A stretch of 64,000 nucleotides of DNA from a bacterium 1XD42-54. Its GTDB lineage: Bacteria > Bacillota > Clostridia > Lachnospirales > Lachnospiraceae. A model generated the notes under the pieces. That model had not been told where the DNA came from. It made no database searches and worked only from the letters and a program-made list of their open reading frames with translations. The number at the start of each line of letters is the position of its first letter. The first letter of the stretch is position 1. The position numbers and the translations under genes were made by a program. The stretch spans positions 21,803 to 85,802 of the forward strand of contig RAZH01000014.1 in NCBI GenBank assembly GCA_003612585.1, in the 5' to 3' direction. Shown here one piece after another: positions 18,201 to 25,947 of this stretch.

Positions 18201-20626
18201 AATTGATCTATATCTGGAGTTTTTCCTATTGCGTGAACATAGAATTGAGCAATTCCCATAAATACATCACAACAATCTCCCATATTAATCAGATTGATTC
18301 TGATTTTTTTATTATTTATATCTGAGAAAATATATCTAAAATGTGATGCAAATTCAGTTATCTTCTCTTCAATTAGCTTAGGAACAAATCTCCTACTTCC
18401 TCGATATCTTCTATTTTCTACCGGCGCATAATATTTCCATTCCATCGAGTACAACTGATCAGAAACTTTATAAATCTTCCGATTATATTTTGTATATGGC
18501 AACAAATACACTGAATTCAAGCGATCTATGACAATATCAGTTGCATTCTCAAATTCAGTTTCTGAAAGAAGTTCAATCTGATATGCCAAATTAAGCGGAT
18601 GAAATGGCGTTAATATAACCTCTTCATCATCTTTTCCTACCACTAACGTTCCGAGTAAAAGAGAATTCTCCTGTTGTTCTGACAAATTACTACCATCATG
18701 TAAATCTGCAAACACTTCCGAAAATGCTTGCAAATATCGTGCAACTGCCTCGTGCAACTGCCCAGACAAATAAGCTAGTGTAGGAACTGTATTTCTTTGT
18801 TTAAATTCATGAAGCATATCATAATACGCTTGTTTTAAAGATAACGGTATGTTTATATCTTCTGCCTGAATTGAAACAGTCTCTGAACTACTCTGCTTTT
18901 TACATCGACCATATAAAATACGGTCGTTAATAATCATTCGCTCTATCCTAAGTTCTCTCAATAAATTAGCTTTTGCAAAGTATTCCTGGGAATCCTTATA
19001 AATATGATCCGCATCATCAAATTCAAAACTTTTTTTGCTTGCGAATTTATCTCGAAGAATTCTTCTTCCTATAATTTCTATGCTTTTAGATTCATCTGGA
19101 TACAAAACAAATGGAACTATAATACCTGAGAAATTGATTTCAATATTAATCCCGCTTCCGTAATTTGATAATTCTTCCTCTGTAGAAAACAAATGTAATC
19201 TCTCATCATATTTGCATTGATATTGAGTATGATCATCCATTTTTTCAGAAACATTCGTAGCCCCATTAAGATTAAAGACTAAATCAGTCCCGACACCAAG
19301 AAGTTTCATCTTGCACTTCTTTTTCGTTGCCTTATAATCAACACCAAAATTACGACGTATAGTTCCTGCCAAATACTCGGCACTAATATCAACAATACAA
19401 ATTTTAAAGATATACGATATATTATTTACCGAATCCTTTATTTCCAACTTATGAAACGATGTGATTTCACGTTGGAATTCAAAAATCAATGATTTTCCTT
19501 CTCTGCTGAAAGCTGAATCATCTGCTGAAATATCACTGTTAAGAATTCGCGCATTACACTTAATCCTAATATGTATTGTGTCATACTTATCAGGATTAAA
19601 AATAATCATACTTCTTGTTCGTTTTCTTGTTTTCATAGACCCTTCGTCTCTTATCAAAACCTTTTCATCAAGAGGTAATGAATAAAGTGGCATAGGACCA
19701 TATACTTCTATATTTTCAGGATCAATTTTTAAAGGATTGTCTTTTTTAGATTGTTTCTTCTCCATTGCAGCCAGCATTTCTGCATAAGTATAAAGAATTG
19801 TCCAATGCTCAGGATCTGCTTTTCGATTTTTCTCAATTTGCACCAAAAATCCTTCTTCAAAATCATCCGCCAAATCGGTCTCTAAATTACCAAAACGAAT
19901 ACTTCGATCAATCTGTTCAAACAAATCATGATTTTCTTTTAATTTCTTATCGACTTGAGATTTTCCTTCATTCTGATAATCATTTTTTCCATCTACAGAA
20001 AATAATCTGAATCCCGGATAATTCTCCTTGGCGATTCTACCACTACTCATAATCGATAGTAAGTCACGATACTCATAGAGAGAGGCTTTATCGCTAAAAA
20101 CATCGTTATCTCTTCGCCTTAATTCAAAATCAAGTATTCTCTTCTCCAATTCAGTTAACTGAGTGCTCTCTTCAGCCATTCTCCTTATTTCAGCCATTAA
20201 GTTATCAGCATAAAACGGCATACCATTAGCTGACATATCCCTTGAACCACTCTTAGCACTATCAATTGGATTAGCCGAAATCATTAACAAAGGTTTTCCA
20301 GCATCATTAGCAGCATTTCGCAAAGTTGCACAAAGAAAATCATTCGTCATTCCATCTATTTGAGAAGCTATAATGATTTCATCGTTTACTACCCTCAATG
20401 TAAATGTTTTATAAATGGAGCCATCCTTACACTCGTATTCATAATTTCCAAGATTATGGTCCTTTGTTGCCAAATCTTTCAATGCATCAGATACTTTTTG
20501 AACCGTTTCCATATCATCTAGCTTAAGGCAAAAACTCTCTCCCTTTTGAAGATAACCATCTGCAGATAATTCTAAAAAAAACTGATTTATTCTTTTGGCT
20601 ATGAAATCATAAAATTCTCTTAACAT
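15281..20626 (-). CDS. dptH: DptH/DndH restriction ATPase (FtsK/HerA-like)
   Basis: This is a very large protein (about 1781 aa). The frame opens at 20659, but the ATG at 20626 has GGAG at good spacing and is the better start. The first ~1330 residues have no named domain. An acidic low-complexity linker (around 1350-1410, rich in E/D/T) follows. The C-terminal P-loop NTPase then has Walker A GTMGTGKTQFTKSL (about 1430) and Walker B LILVDEADNFMSEG (about 1660). It is the motor-like subunit of the DptFGH complex that restricts DNA lacking phosphorothioates. The start overlaps the end of dptG. Length agrees with known DptH proteins. Confidence 0.88.
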   Translation of the reverse strand: MLREFYDFIAKRINQFFLELSADGYLQKGESFCLKLDDMETVQKVSDALKDLATKDHNLGNYEYECKDGSIYKTFTLRVVNDEIIIASQIDGMTNDFLCATLRNAANDAGKPLLMISANPIDSAKSGSRDMSANGMPFYADNLMAEIRRMAEESTQLTELEKRILDFELRRRDNDVFSDKASLYEYRDLLSIMSSGRIAKENYPGFRLFSVDGKNDYQNEGKSQVDKKLKENHDLFEQIDRSIRFGNLETDLADDFEEGFLVQIEKNRKADPEHWTILYTYAEMLAAMEKKQSKKDNPLKIDPENIEVYGPMPLYSLPLDEKVLIRDEGSMKTRKRTRSMIIFNPDKYDTIHIRIKCNARILNSDISADDSAFSREGKSLIFEFQREITSFHKLEIKDSVNNISYIFKICIVDISAEYLAGTIRRNFGVDYKATKKKCKMKLLGVGTDLVFNLNGATNVSEKMDDHTQYQCKYDERLHLFSTEEELSNYGSGINIEINFSGIIVPFVLYPDESKSIEIIGRRILRDKFASKKSFEFDDADHIYKDSQEYFAKANLLRELRIERMIINDRILYGRCKKQSSSETVSIQAEDINIPLSLKQAYYDMLHEFKQRNTVPTLAYLSGQLHEAVARYLQAFSEVFADLHDGSNLSEQQENSLLLGTLVVGKDDEEVILTPFHPLNLAYQIELLSETEFENATDIVIDRLNSVYLLPYTKYNRKIYKVSDQLYSMEWKYYAPVENRRYRGSRRFVPKLIEEKITEFASHFRYIFSDINNKKIRINLINMGDCCDVFMGIAQFYVHAIGKTPDIDQLMKFELHIYTDNARTNVFSNIKEYTRLKLYLNASKLSFANGVAMSNLEGVLSKNVECYFHKDNGRNYEYAHISFYEMESEITSETASMDQIETGISLGGVVSGVPSSKYGQKYRTGFGMKYAKRTAVVELAEKYNSLVEVGNTGNPYHPGISISTQIDKLAEDKMEYIYKASNWVVFVDPKVDLDFFSEKEANSDLLIIHYSDQYTSSSGYDAITVTHKSQQYAKVIQEYLKEKGVNAELKDVAKIINLFNAINGDWLLRLVSSKKMIGANKDTTFSREKISIVAAIKFMLAFLRHSDIVWVPISLEEMLRVSGGAGLSSTEGLLSYKNLGFEKGPTSDDLLLVGLNYSSDQTKIYLYPTEVKTGINANDVIKKAFEQVSATAAGLESAMNPGEELSSTIMYRVNRNFLMQLLITSCKKMKVYHVDDSQNWDIILDRFRSALLNEEYVISTDIQEVLGRGAVLSFRQALVSRRTSFKADTINFIEMPEQDEFRLILSSVDDIHSEILSKKDNDLLVFEELQVNHLTGDTTKIKTTQLEDDTNTNIPTEGQQGTELSEDSQDTGEKYVPEESKEDTYEQPSEDVCDCRGMHIVFGTNQQDGKDVIWEPNNTDVLFHTNTGIIGTMGTGKTQFTKSLITQLYLERNKNIGDDGLGILIFDYKGDYNESKPDFLDATGATVLKPYQLPFNPLALVKSKVFKPLLPVHTANAFKDTISKVYGLGPKQQDALFQCIIETYANSVISPANPSSWDNEAPTFEQVYQRYANDEDIKKNDSLAAAMNKLHQFQVFENSPSKTKSLFDLLKGVVVIDLSGYDADIQSLIVAITLDLFYAQMQAVGSSKLDGKYRQLTKLILVDEADNFMSEGFPSLKKILKEGREFGVGTILSTQFLKHFGSGDDDYAKYILTWIVHNVADLKSSDVDFVFKTESKSQESQMLYNDIKKLQKHNSIIKISSEKPIYVKDRAFWELYKTIKSV

Positions 20627-22016
20627 ACTGTGCATCTCCACTATCACTCTTCTTGTCAATAAGATTCAGCTTGGTAAAGAATTCCTGAAGATATTCCTTT
20701 GATGTATTATCAAGAAATATTCCTCTGTACTCATATTCTTTATATAAATCAATCAAACGAATCTTTTCTTTGTCTTTGATAGCTATCTTAGTCAAGAATA
20801 TAATATCTCGTTCTGTGAGATTTAATACTAATCCCGACTTACGTCTATTCTTTATCCATCTTGCTTTACAGAATTCAATAAATTTTTCATTATAAAACTG
20901 ATTAGCTCTTTTTCGGTCAGTATTCAAAAACTGTTCTTCAACACATCTAAAAAGATGTCTGATTGCTGCGTCTGTTTTAGTTCCACCAACTGAATATTTA
21001 ATCTGATCAAATCTCTTATAATCTCCCACGCAAGAAACATAAGCATTTTCTGCCTTCTCGATTTCTTTTGCAATCTGCTCATCTTCTTCCGGATTCTGCT
21101 TCGCATATTCCTGAAGCTGGATGTAATCAAACATTTTTCCATTCATCGAATGCTGATTTAATATTTCCAGGGTGATTGCATGGCTAAACATATGATTTAC
21201 ATTGGTTTGTATTCTTTCCCAGCCTTCTATACAGCACCTTCGGTTTTTGCTAACCTTTTCCCAATCTAAAGCATAATATAAGCATAACGGATTCTCACGG
21301 CTTCCCATTCCAAACTGATCTAATGCGACACATGTTTGCGACATATAATAAAAATAGTAAACAGCCAATAGATTAGCAAAATCTTCCAATGTGGTCATTT
21401 CTGTATGTAACATGAAATGGAAATCTTTTTTAAATTTTTCCTGGACGTCAATAATGATAGGAAAATATGAAATTTCTGTATCTTTCTCTGTAGTTTTTGT
21501 CGCATTGATTGCTTCAACAACCATTTTCTCAATAACATTGTATTGATATTGATCCATAGCATTTCCTATATCGATACAATCATGTTGGTCTACACCTAAA
21601 ATATTCAGCAGAAAACCAGCTAAACGCTCCTCGCTTTTATTGTTCATTCTGGTTTGAAATGGATATAATCCTAAGTTTTTTGCAACAAAATCTGAATCCT
21701 CGAAGAAAAGAGATTGAATTACATCTTTAAAGAATTCAACATCTTCATCTTCAATATCCATTTCTTCTATCAATGAATTGCATAAAGCTTCAAATTCAAC
21801 AGGCTCTGTTTCCACCCCCAAGGCTTTTCTGAAAAACCCACTAACTATCCCATCCAGCTCGGTAACAATAGGTGCCTGTGCTTTTCCACTAGCCTTGTAC
21901 GGGAATAATTTAAAACATATATCCTGCGTATGAGTGAGGCGTAATGAATCTACTGCTTTATCTGTTTTTACATTAAATGTTTCACAGAACTTTTCATAAT
22001 CAAATTGATAATTCAT
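20607..22016 (-). CDS. dptG: DptG, restriction component of the Dnd system
   Basis: This 469-aa protein lies between dptF and dptH, matching DptG in order and size. It has no obvious catalytic motif. It is acidic, starts with YQFDYEKFCETFNV, and shows mixed helical segments with several tyrosine-rich stretches. DptG is required together with DptF and DptH for damage to unmodified DNA. Its start overlaps the dptF stop by one base and its end overlaps the dptH start. Identification rests mainly on context and length. Confidence 0.8.
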   Translation of the reverse strand: MNYQFDYEKFCETFNVKTDKAVDSLRLTHTQDICFKLFPYKASGKAQAPIVTELDGIVSGFFRKALGVETEPVEFEALCNSLIEEMDIEDEDVEFFKDVIQSLFFEDSDFVAKNLGLYPFQTRMNNKSEERLAGFLLNILGVDQHDCIDIGNAMDQYQYNVIEKMVVEAINATKTTEKDTEISYFPIIIDVQEKFKKDFHFMLHTEMTTLEDFANLLAVYYFYYMSQTCVALDQFGMGSRENPLCLYYALDWEKVSKNRRCCIEGWERIQTNVNHMFSHAITLEILNQHSMNGKMFDYIQLQEYAKQNPEEDEQIAKEIEKAENAYVSCVGDYKRFDQIKYSVGGTKTDAAIRHLFRCVEEQFLNTDRKRANQFYNEKFIEFCKARWIKNRRKSGLVLNLTERDIIFLTKIAIKDKEKIRLIDLYKEYEYRGIFLDNTSKEYLQEFFTKLNLIDKKSDSGDAQYVKRIL

Positions 22017-23740
22017 TACTTCACCACCTTAAATTTATATCCAAATTTTGTTTTTTCAATGACAGCCTTCTTGTTGTCATCAGTGATAACTGTTAACTCT
22101 TTTTCCGATGATCCTGTTTTCAAGATTTTTTCTATAAAGCTGATAAAATCTGCATGATTATTTCTGTCGTCCGCAGTTTGAATATATCCTTTTTCGAGCC
22201 TATAAATCATCTCATACAATGAATAATCGATATCAAGCACAACTATTTCTCCCGTTTTTTTGTTCTCATATTTAACCGTAACAAACGGAAGAAAACGCTG
22301 CAATTCTTCACTGGCATTTTGATTTGGTAAGTCTTCCAAATATGGTTCGAAATCTATCTTTTCATAAAGTGTTATACCCTCATGTATTTCATCAAAACAG
22401 ATATTACCGTCTGGAGTACTTCCACACCATTGGGTTATAGCAGCCTCAACCAAATTATATAATTCACCAAGTTTTCGGGTTTTTCCAATATTATAGTAAT
22501 ACAAGTTGCGCAAAAAAGAGGAATATGCCGCACCAACACTCATTCTATTCCTCATGGCATTGATTCTCACAAGCGCACTAAAAATCTGTGCTTTCAGTGT
22601 TTTATCGTCGTTAATTTTAGCGATTGCTGTATTTTTACACAGAATTTCCCCATACGACTCCTTACCGAAAGTATCGGTAATTTCTTTTCTTACATCTGAT
22701 GACACATAATAAAATATAGCAGCTTCATCCGCTTCCTCAGATCTTTCTAATAACGGATCGTATTTCTTTAACTGATTCATTAAAACAGACATGTCTGTAT
22801 ACTCATACATTAGAGTAGGTGTAATATCTCTAACATATTCTTTTAAAAATGAAACTGTGTTAGTTGATGCTTGTGCCATTTTTTTATAATTAAACGAAGG
22901 CGCAACCACAATGTCATAAACATAATTTAGGATTTCTCTTGTTGTAAGAATTTCTTTATCTTTCACGATAACTTCAACAAGTGAGTTGGCAATAAACTCT
23001 CTGTTTTCATTCTTTGTAAGAAATTCAAAGTTATGCTTTACAGGACATTTTTCAGAAAGAGGACAAATCTGACATTCATTTTTATAAACAGTAAAAAAAG
23101 GATTCTTTTCCTCTTTGTTAAATATTCTACTTAGTATGGCCTCAAGATATACAGGGTGTATTCCATCTTTTGTTAATGAATACATGTGATAGTCTGAAAA
23201 ACTCACATGTTGGAATGGACTGTTCTCAATATACCCACCTTCATTTATTTTATTTGTCAGAATATTACTTGAAACGACATGTTGGTATAATTTACGGAAA
23301 GATGCTCCATACTCAGATTCAATAAAATTACTCAATACACCAAGGTTAATTGCAAGAATAAAATTATTTCCTGGGTTTTCAATATTTTCATCCGAAAAAT
23401 CCACAAGAGCTTCGTACAGTGTTTCAATAGCAGTTTTAGATGGCGCACTACTCTCTGTTGCATCATTGTAAACTGTGTAATTTTCCAATAAATGCAAATC
23501 ATTTTTCAGATAAGATAATAAATGCGACTTTCCATCTCCAGCACTACCACACAACAACACTAGCGTTTTTTTACCAGAAAGTGCCACTTTTCTTAGTATT
23601 TCAATCAGGTCTTCTTCTGCCTTTCTTGAAACATGCATATACTTTTTGAAATCATCAAAGCTTCCAATTCCATCAATAGACTCACTTGACGATTTTCTCA
23701 ATCTGTTTAATTCATCTACCAGCTTACAAATACCCATCAT
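22016..23740 (-). CDS. dptF: DptF ATPase of the Dnd restriction system
   Basis: This is a 574-aa P-loop protein. Walker A LLCGSAGDGKSHLL covers about residues 62-75, and YNDATESSAPSKTAIETL follows as in DptF proteins. A cysteine set C223-x2-C226-x5-C232 (ECQICPLSEKCP) may bind zinc or an Fe-S cluster. DptF works with DptG and DptH in phosphorothioate-dependent restriction. The start codon overlaps the stop of the XRE regulator gene by 4 nt, so regulator and restriction genes share one transcript. Confidence 0.88.
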   Translation of the reverse strand: MMGICKLVDELNRLRKSSSESIDGIGSFDDFKKYMHVSRKAEEDLIEILRKVALSGKKTLVLLCGSAGDGKSHLLSYLKNDLHLLENYTVYNDATESSAPSKTAIETLYEALVDFSDENIENPGNNFILAINLGVLSNFIESEYGASFRKLYQHVVSSNILTNKINEGGYIENSPFQHVSFSDYHMYSLTKDGIHPVYLEAILSRIFNKEEKNPFFTVYKNECQICPLSEKCPVKHNFEFLTKNENREFIANSLVEVIVKDKEILTTREILNYVYDIVVAPSFNYKKMAQASTNTVSFLKEYVRDITPTLMYEYTDMSVLMNQLKKYDPLLERSEEADEAAIFYYVSSDVRKEITDTFGKESYGEILCKNTAIAKINDDKTLKAQIFSALVRINAMRNRMSVGAAYSSFLRNLYYYNIGKTRKLGELYNLVEAAITQWCGSTPDGNICFDEIHEGITLYEKIDFEPYLEDLPNQNASEELQRFLPFVTVKYENKKTGEIVVLDIDYSLYEMIYRLEKGYIQTADDRNNHADFISFIEKILKTGSSEKELTVITDDNKKAVIEKTKFGYKFKVVK

Positions 23741-23955
23741 GCACCTCTCTGGTCAGAAGATATTACTATTACTACATCTTCTATTTTGCAATTCAGTGTT
23801 TCACATATTTTCAATATAATCCCTAAGGAAACAGGTTCATTATGTTTCATCTTGGACAAAGTACTTGTGCTAATCTCAGCCAACTCACACAATGTTCCTT
23901 TTTTCATTCCTTTATCAATTAATGTCTTCCATAGGTTATTATAACTTAAAGTCAT
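23737..23955 (-). CDS. XRE-family regulator heading the dpt-dnd operon
   Basis: This 72-aa protein is a bare Cro/CI-type HTH: LWKTLIDKGMKKGTLCELAEISTSTLSKMKHNE, followed by VSLGIILKICETLNCKIEDVV. A strong GGAGGAG lies upstream. It is the first gene of a compact operon that runs through dptFGH and probably on to dndBCDEA. Such regulators often repress their own promoter and can delay restriction until modification has been established; that role is inferred. A palindromic TTCGAA-rich stretch at 24050-24067 is a candidate operator. Confidence 0.85.
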   Translation of the reverse strand: MTLSYNNLWKTLIDKGMKKGTLCELAEISTSTLSKMKHNEPVSLGIILKICETLNCKIEDVVIVISSDQRGA

Positions 23956-24009
23956 GAGTATCTCCTCCGAGTCGTAACATCATAAAAACTATAATTCATA
24001 CCAAAAATA

Positions 24010-24038
24010 ATTATACAGATCGGCCAGATTTACATCAA
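24010..24038 (-). promoter_or_regulatory. sigma-A-type promoter of the regulator-dpt-dnd operon
   Basis: On the minus strand TTGATG (24033-24038) and a perfect TATAAT (24010-24015) are spaced by 17 bp. The predicted start of transcription is near 24003, about 48 nt upstream of the regulator ATG. Just further upstream lies CGAATTTTTCGAATTCG, a candidate operator. Nothing else recognisable is present between 24068 and the repeat unit at 24205. Confidence 0.65.
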
Positions 24039-24204
24039 CAACTACATTGTCGAATTTTTCGAATTCGTGTTATTTTTACGTTGAATAAGATATTATTTAC
24101 TTATTTGAAGAGTATCCAGTTATGACTTCTAAATTCAATTTCTGTCATGATATAAGAATGATATAAGAATTATTTCTATCTCATGTATATTTTCAAAAAA
24201 TAGT

Positions 24205-24312
24205 GTAACGCTTTTTCCCCTAATTTTTGAACTACTGGAACATTTATCCACATCTACTAAATATCCACGTAAAGCTTTATTTTACACGTATTCTAAAGAT
24301 AAAAAGCGTTAC
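24205..24312. repeat. 108-bp inverted-repeat-bounded unit, copy 2
   Basis: It opens with GTAACGCTTTTT and closes with AAAAAGCGTTAC, a perfect 12-bp inverted repeat. Its opening stretch (AACGCTTTTTCCCC-TAATTTTTGA) is close to copy 1 at 4033. It contains ATTTATCCACATC and ATATCCACG, which vaguely resemble DnaA-box cores. It lies upstream of the Dnd operon promoter, 27 bp from copy 3. Confidence 0.75.
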
Positions 24313-24339
24313 TCTTTTTCATACGGTTTCTCCAAAAAT

Positions 24340-24449
24340 GTGACGCTTTCACCCCTCATTTCCAACTTTCTGGACAAATATATCATCTTCTTCATTTTCG
24401 TGCCCACAAAGCCTTATTCTACAAGGTCTCCAGATGCCAAAAGCGTCAC
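24340..24449. repeat. 110-bp inverted-repeat-bounded unit, copy 3
   Basis: GTGACGCTTTC at the start and AAAAGCGTCAC at the end are near-perfect inverted repeats. Its second half (CCCACAAAGCC, AAGGTCTCCAGATGCCAAAAGCGTCAC) is the closest match to copy 1 at the other end of the island. A terminator-like hairpin follows outside it, as for copy 1. Confidence 0.75.
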
Positions 24450-24464
24450 ATCTCACACAAAAAA

Positions 24465-24500
24465 TCCCCTGTAATTCGCTTGAGAGATTTTACAGGGGCT
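24465..24500 (-). terminator. terminator of integrase gene 1
   Basis: AGCCCCTGTAA pairs with TTACAGGGGAT, followed on the minus strand by a T run. It lies just after the stop of the first integrase gene. A similar hairpin lies at 4161-4190, so this hairpin is part of the end structure shared by both island ends. Confidence 0.75.
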
Positions 24501-24513
24501 GCTCTTATACTTG

Positions 24514-25800
24514 CTATTCTATATTCACTTGAATAATCTGATTTATTAAACCAATGATTTCCGACCTGTTACCATCATCATGCCAGTATGTAGAAACAGT
24601 TGTATTATTATCCTCTCCTGAATATGTGTGTCCACAATTTGCAGATACCTGAAACCTGTTTACTCCTCCATTCAGGCAAAGACTTATGAATGTATGACGC
24701 ATATCATGGAGTCGGACATATGGCAATGGTTCCAGTCCATCTTTTCCTCTGGCTTTATTCACACGGTTTAGAAATTCCGAAAATCTCCGGCTGACTTTTC
24801 CCGGATGAGGAAGATATCCTCTAACCAGATTCTCTTTTGTCATATAAATATAGTCATCCGGTTTCACGGAACGCTGCAGATATTCTTCCTGCTGTGCTTT
24901 GATATGATCCAACATCTGAACCAGGATATCTGGCAATGCTGCATATCTCTGCTTTCGTTCTTCTCTGGTATGTCCCGCATCATTTCCTCTTTTCGGTACT
25001 TTCTCAATACTACCGGTAGAAATCTGGCATCTCTGATATTCCACATCAATCAGTCTGTTTTCAAAATCAATATTTCTCCACTTGATTCCGCAAAGTTCAC
25101 CTCGTCTCATACCAGTCAGGACTGTGAATCCAATCATGCTCCACACAGAATAATCTGCCTCATAATTTATCGCAAACTGAAGCATATAATTGACCTGTTC
25201 AGCATTCAGAATATTGCCCTTGAATACCTGCACTTCTCCGTAATCTGCATCGAGAACAACATTCTCCGTAATACCATACCTGTTCTGATTCTTTTTCATA
25301 TATCTCCAGAAATCTTTCAAATGTGTTCTGATTTTCTGAACGCTGTTATTGCTTAAAGGATGTTCAAACCCCAGCTGACTTTCTTTACACCATGCAAAGA
25401 ATTTTTCGATGTCAAGTGTATCAATGTTGCGAACATCTCGATCACTGAAATATGCTTTCATCCTCTTCGCCTGCGATTGTTTCTGCATCATGTAGGAATC
25501 AGACCATGTACTTTTATAGTATTCCGTATATTCATCCAGCACTTGGTCAAATGCAATCCTTCTCGTAATACCGGTTGTTCTCCTAGTTTTCTTTAACGCA
25601 TTATTTTTTCCCTGAATTGCTTTTGCTTCCTTCATGGTACTGACAGTTCTGGTTGTCTTGATCTGCTTCATTTCCATTCTTCCTGTTTTCTTGTTCATAC
25701 GTAGCTGGCGTCCAAAATCAAGACTTACCACATACTTTTTAGTGATTACGTTCTGTTTAATTCCTGGTGTTCCAGTATCGACGTACGTATCTTTTTTCAT
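24514..25800 (-). CDS. tyrosine site-specific integrase 1
   Basis: This 428-aa phage/ICE integrase has an N-terminal arm-binding part (about 1-75), a SAM-like core-binding domain (about 85-175) and a catalytic domain. Catalytic residues visible are R232 (TGMRRGELCG), H365 and R368 (HDMRHTFISLCLNGG), H391 (NCGHTYSG) and Y405 (TVSTYWH). AAAGGAG precedes the ATG. It is a clear paralogue of the next integrase and lies in tandem with it. It may serve excision or integration of the dnd island, or come from a second element fused to it. Confidence 0.93.
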   Translation of the reverse strand: MKKDTYVDTGTPGIKQNVITKKYVVSLDFGRQLRMNKKTGRMEMKQIKTTRTVSTMKEAKAIQGKNNALKKTRRTTGITRRIAFDQVLDEYTEYYKSTWSDSYMMQKQSQAKRMKAYFSDRDVRNIDTLDIEKFFAWCKESQLGFEHPLSNNSVQKIRTHLKDFWRYMKKNQNRYGITENVVLDADYGEVQVFKGNILNAEQVNYMLQFAINYEADYSVWSMIGFTVLTGMRRGELCGIKWRNIDFENRLIDVEYQRCQISTGSIEKVPKRGNDAGHTREERKQRYAALPDILVQMLDHIKAQQEEYLQRSVKPDDYIYMTKENLVRGYLPHPGKVSRRFSEFLNRVNKARGKDGLEPLPYVRLHDMRHTFISLCLNGGVNRFQVSANCGHTYSGEDNNTTVSTYWHDDGNRSEIIGLINQIIQVNIE

Positions 25801-25907
25801 TTTCTGATTGCTCCTTTTGGTGAATTGATATTAGTTCCTTCACCTTTTAAAGACAAAGAAAATGGTAAAAATAAAGGAACATCTCAAAAGTTTTTTAGAA
25901 ATTTAAA

Positions 25908-25937
25908 AAATCCCAGACACCTTAGCATCTGGGATTT
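25908..25937 (-). terminator. terminator of integrase gene 2
   Basis: AAATCCCAGA and TCTGGGATTT pair exactly around a 10-nt loop. On the minus strand the stem is followed by a T run, 11 bp beyond the stop of the second integrase gene. This suggests the two integrase genes are separately transcribed. Confidence 0.8.
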
Positions 25938-25947
25938 CAAATAATAA

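Noticed and set aside
24805..25356. 183-aa open frame antisense to integrase 1
   Set aside because: A similar shadow occurs opposite integrase 2; both follow from conservation of the integrase coding strand.
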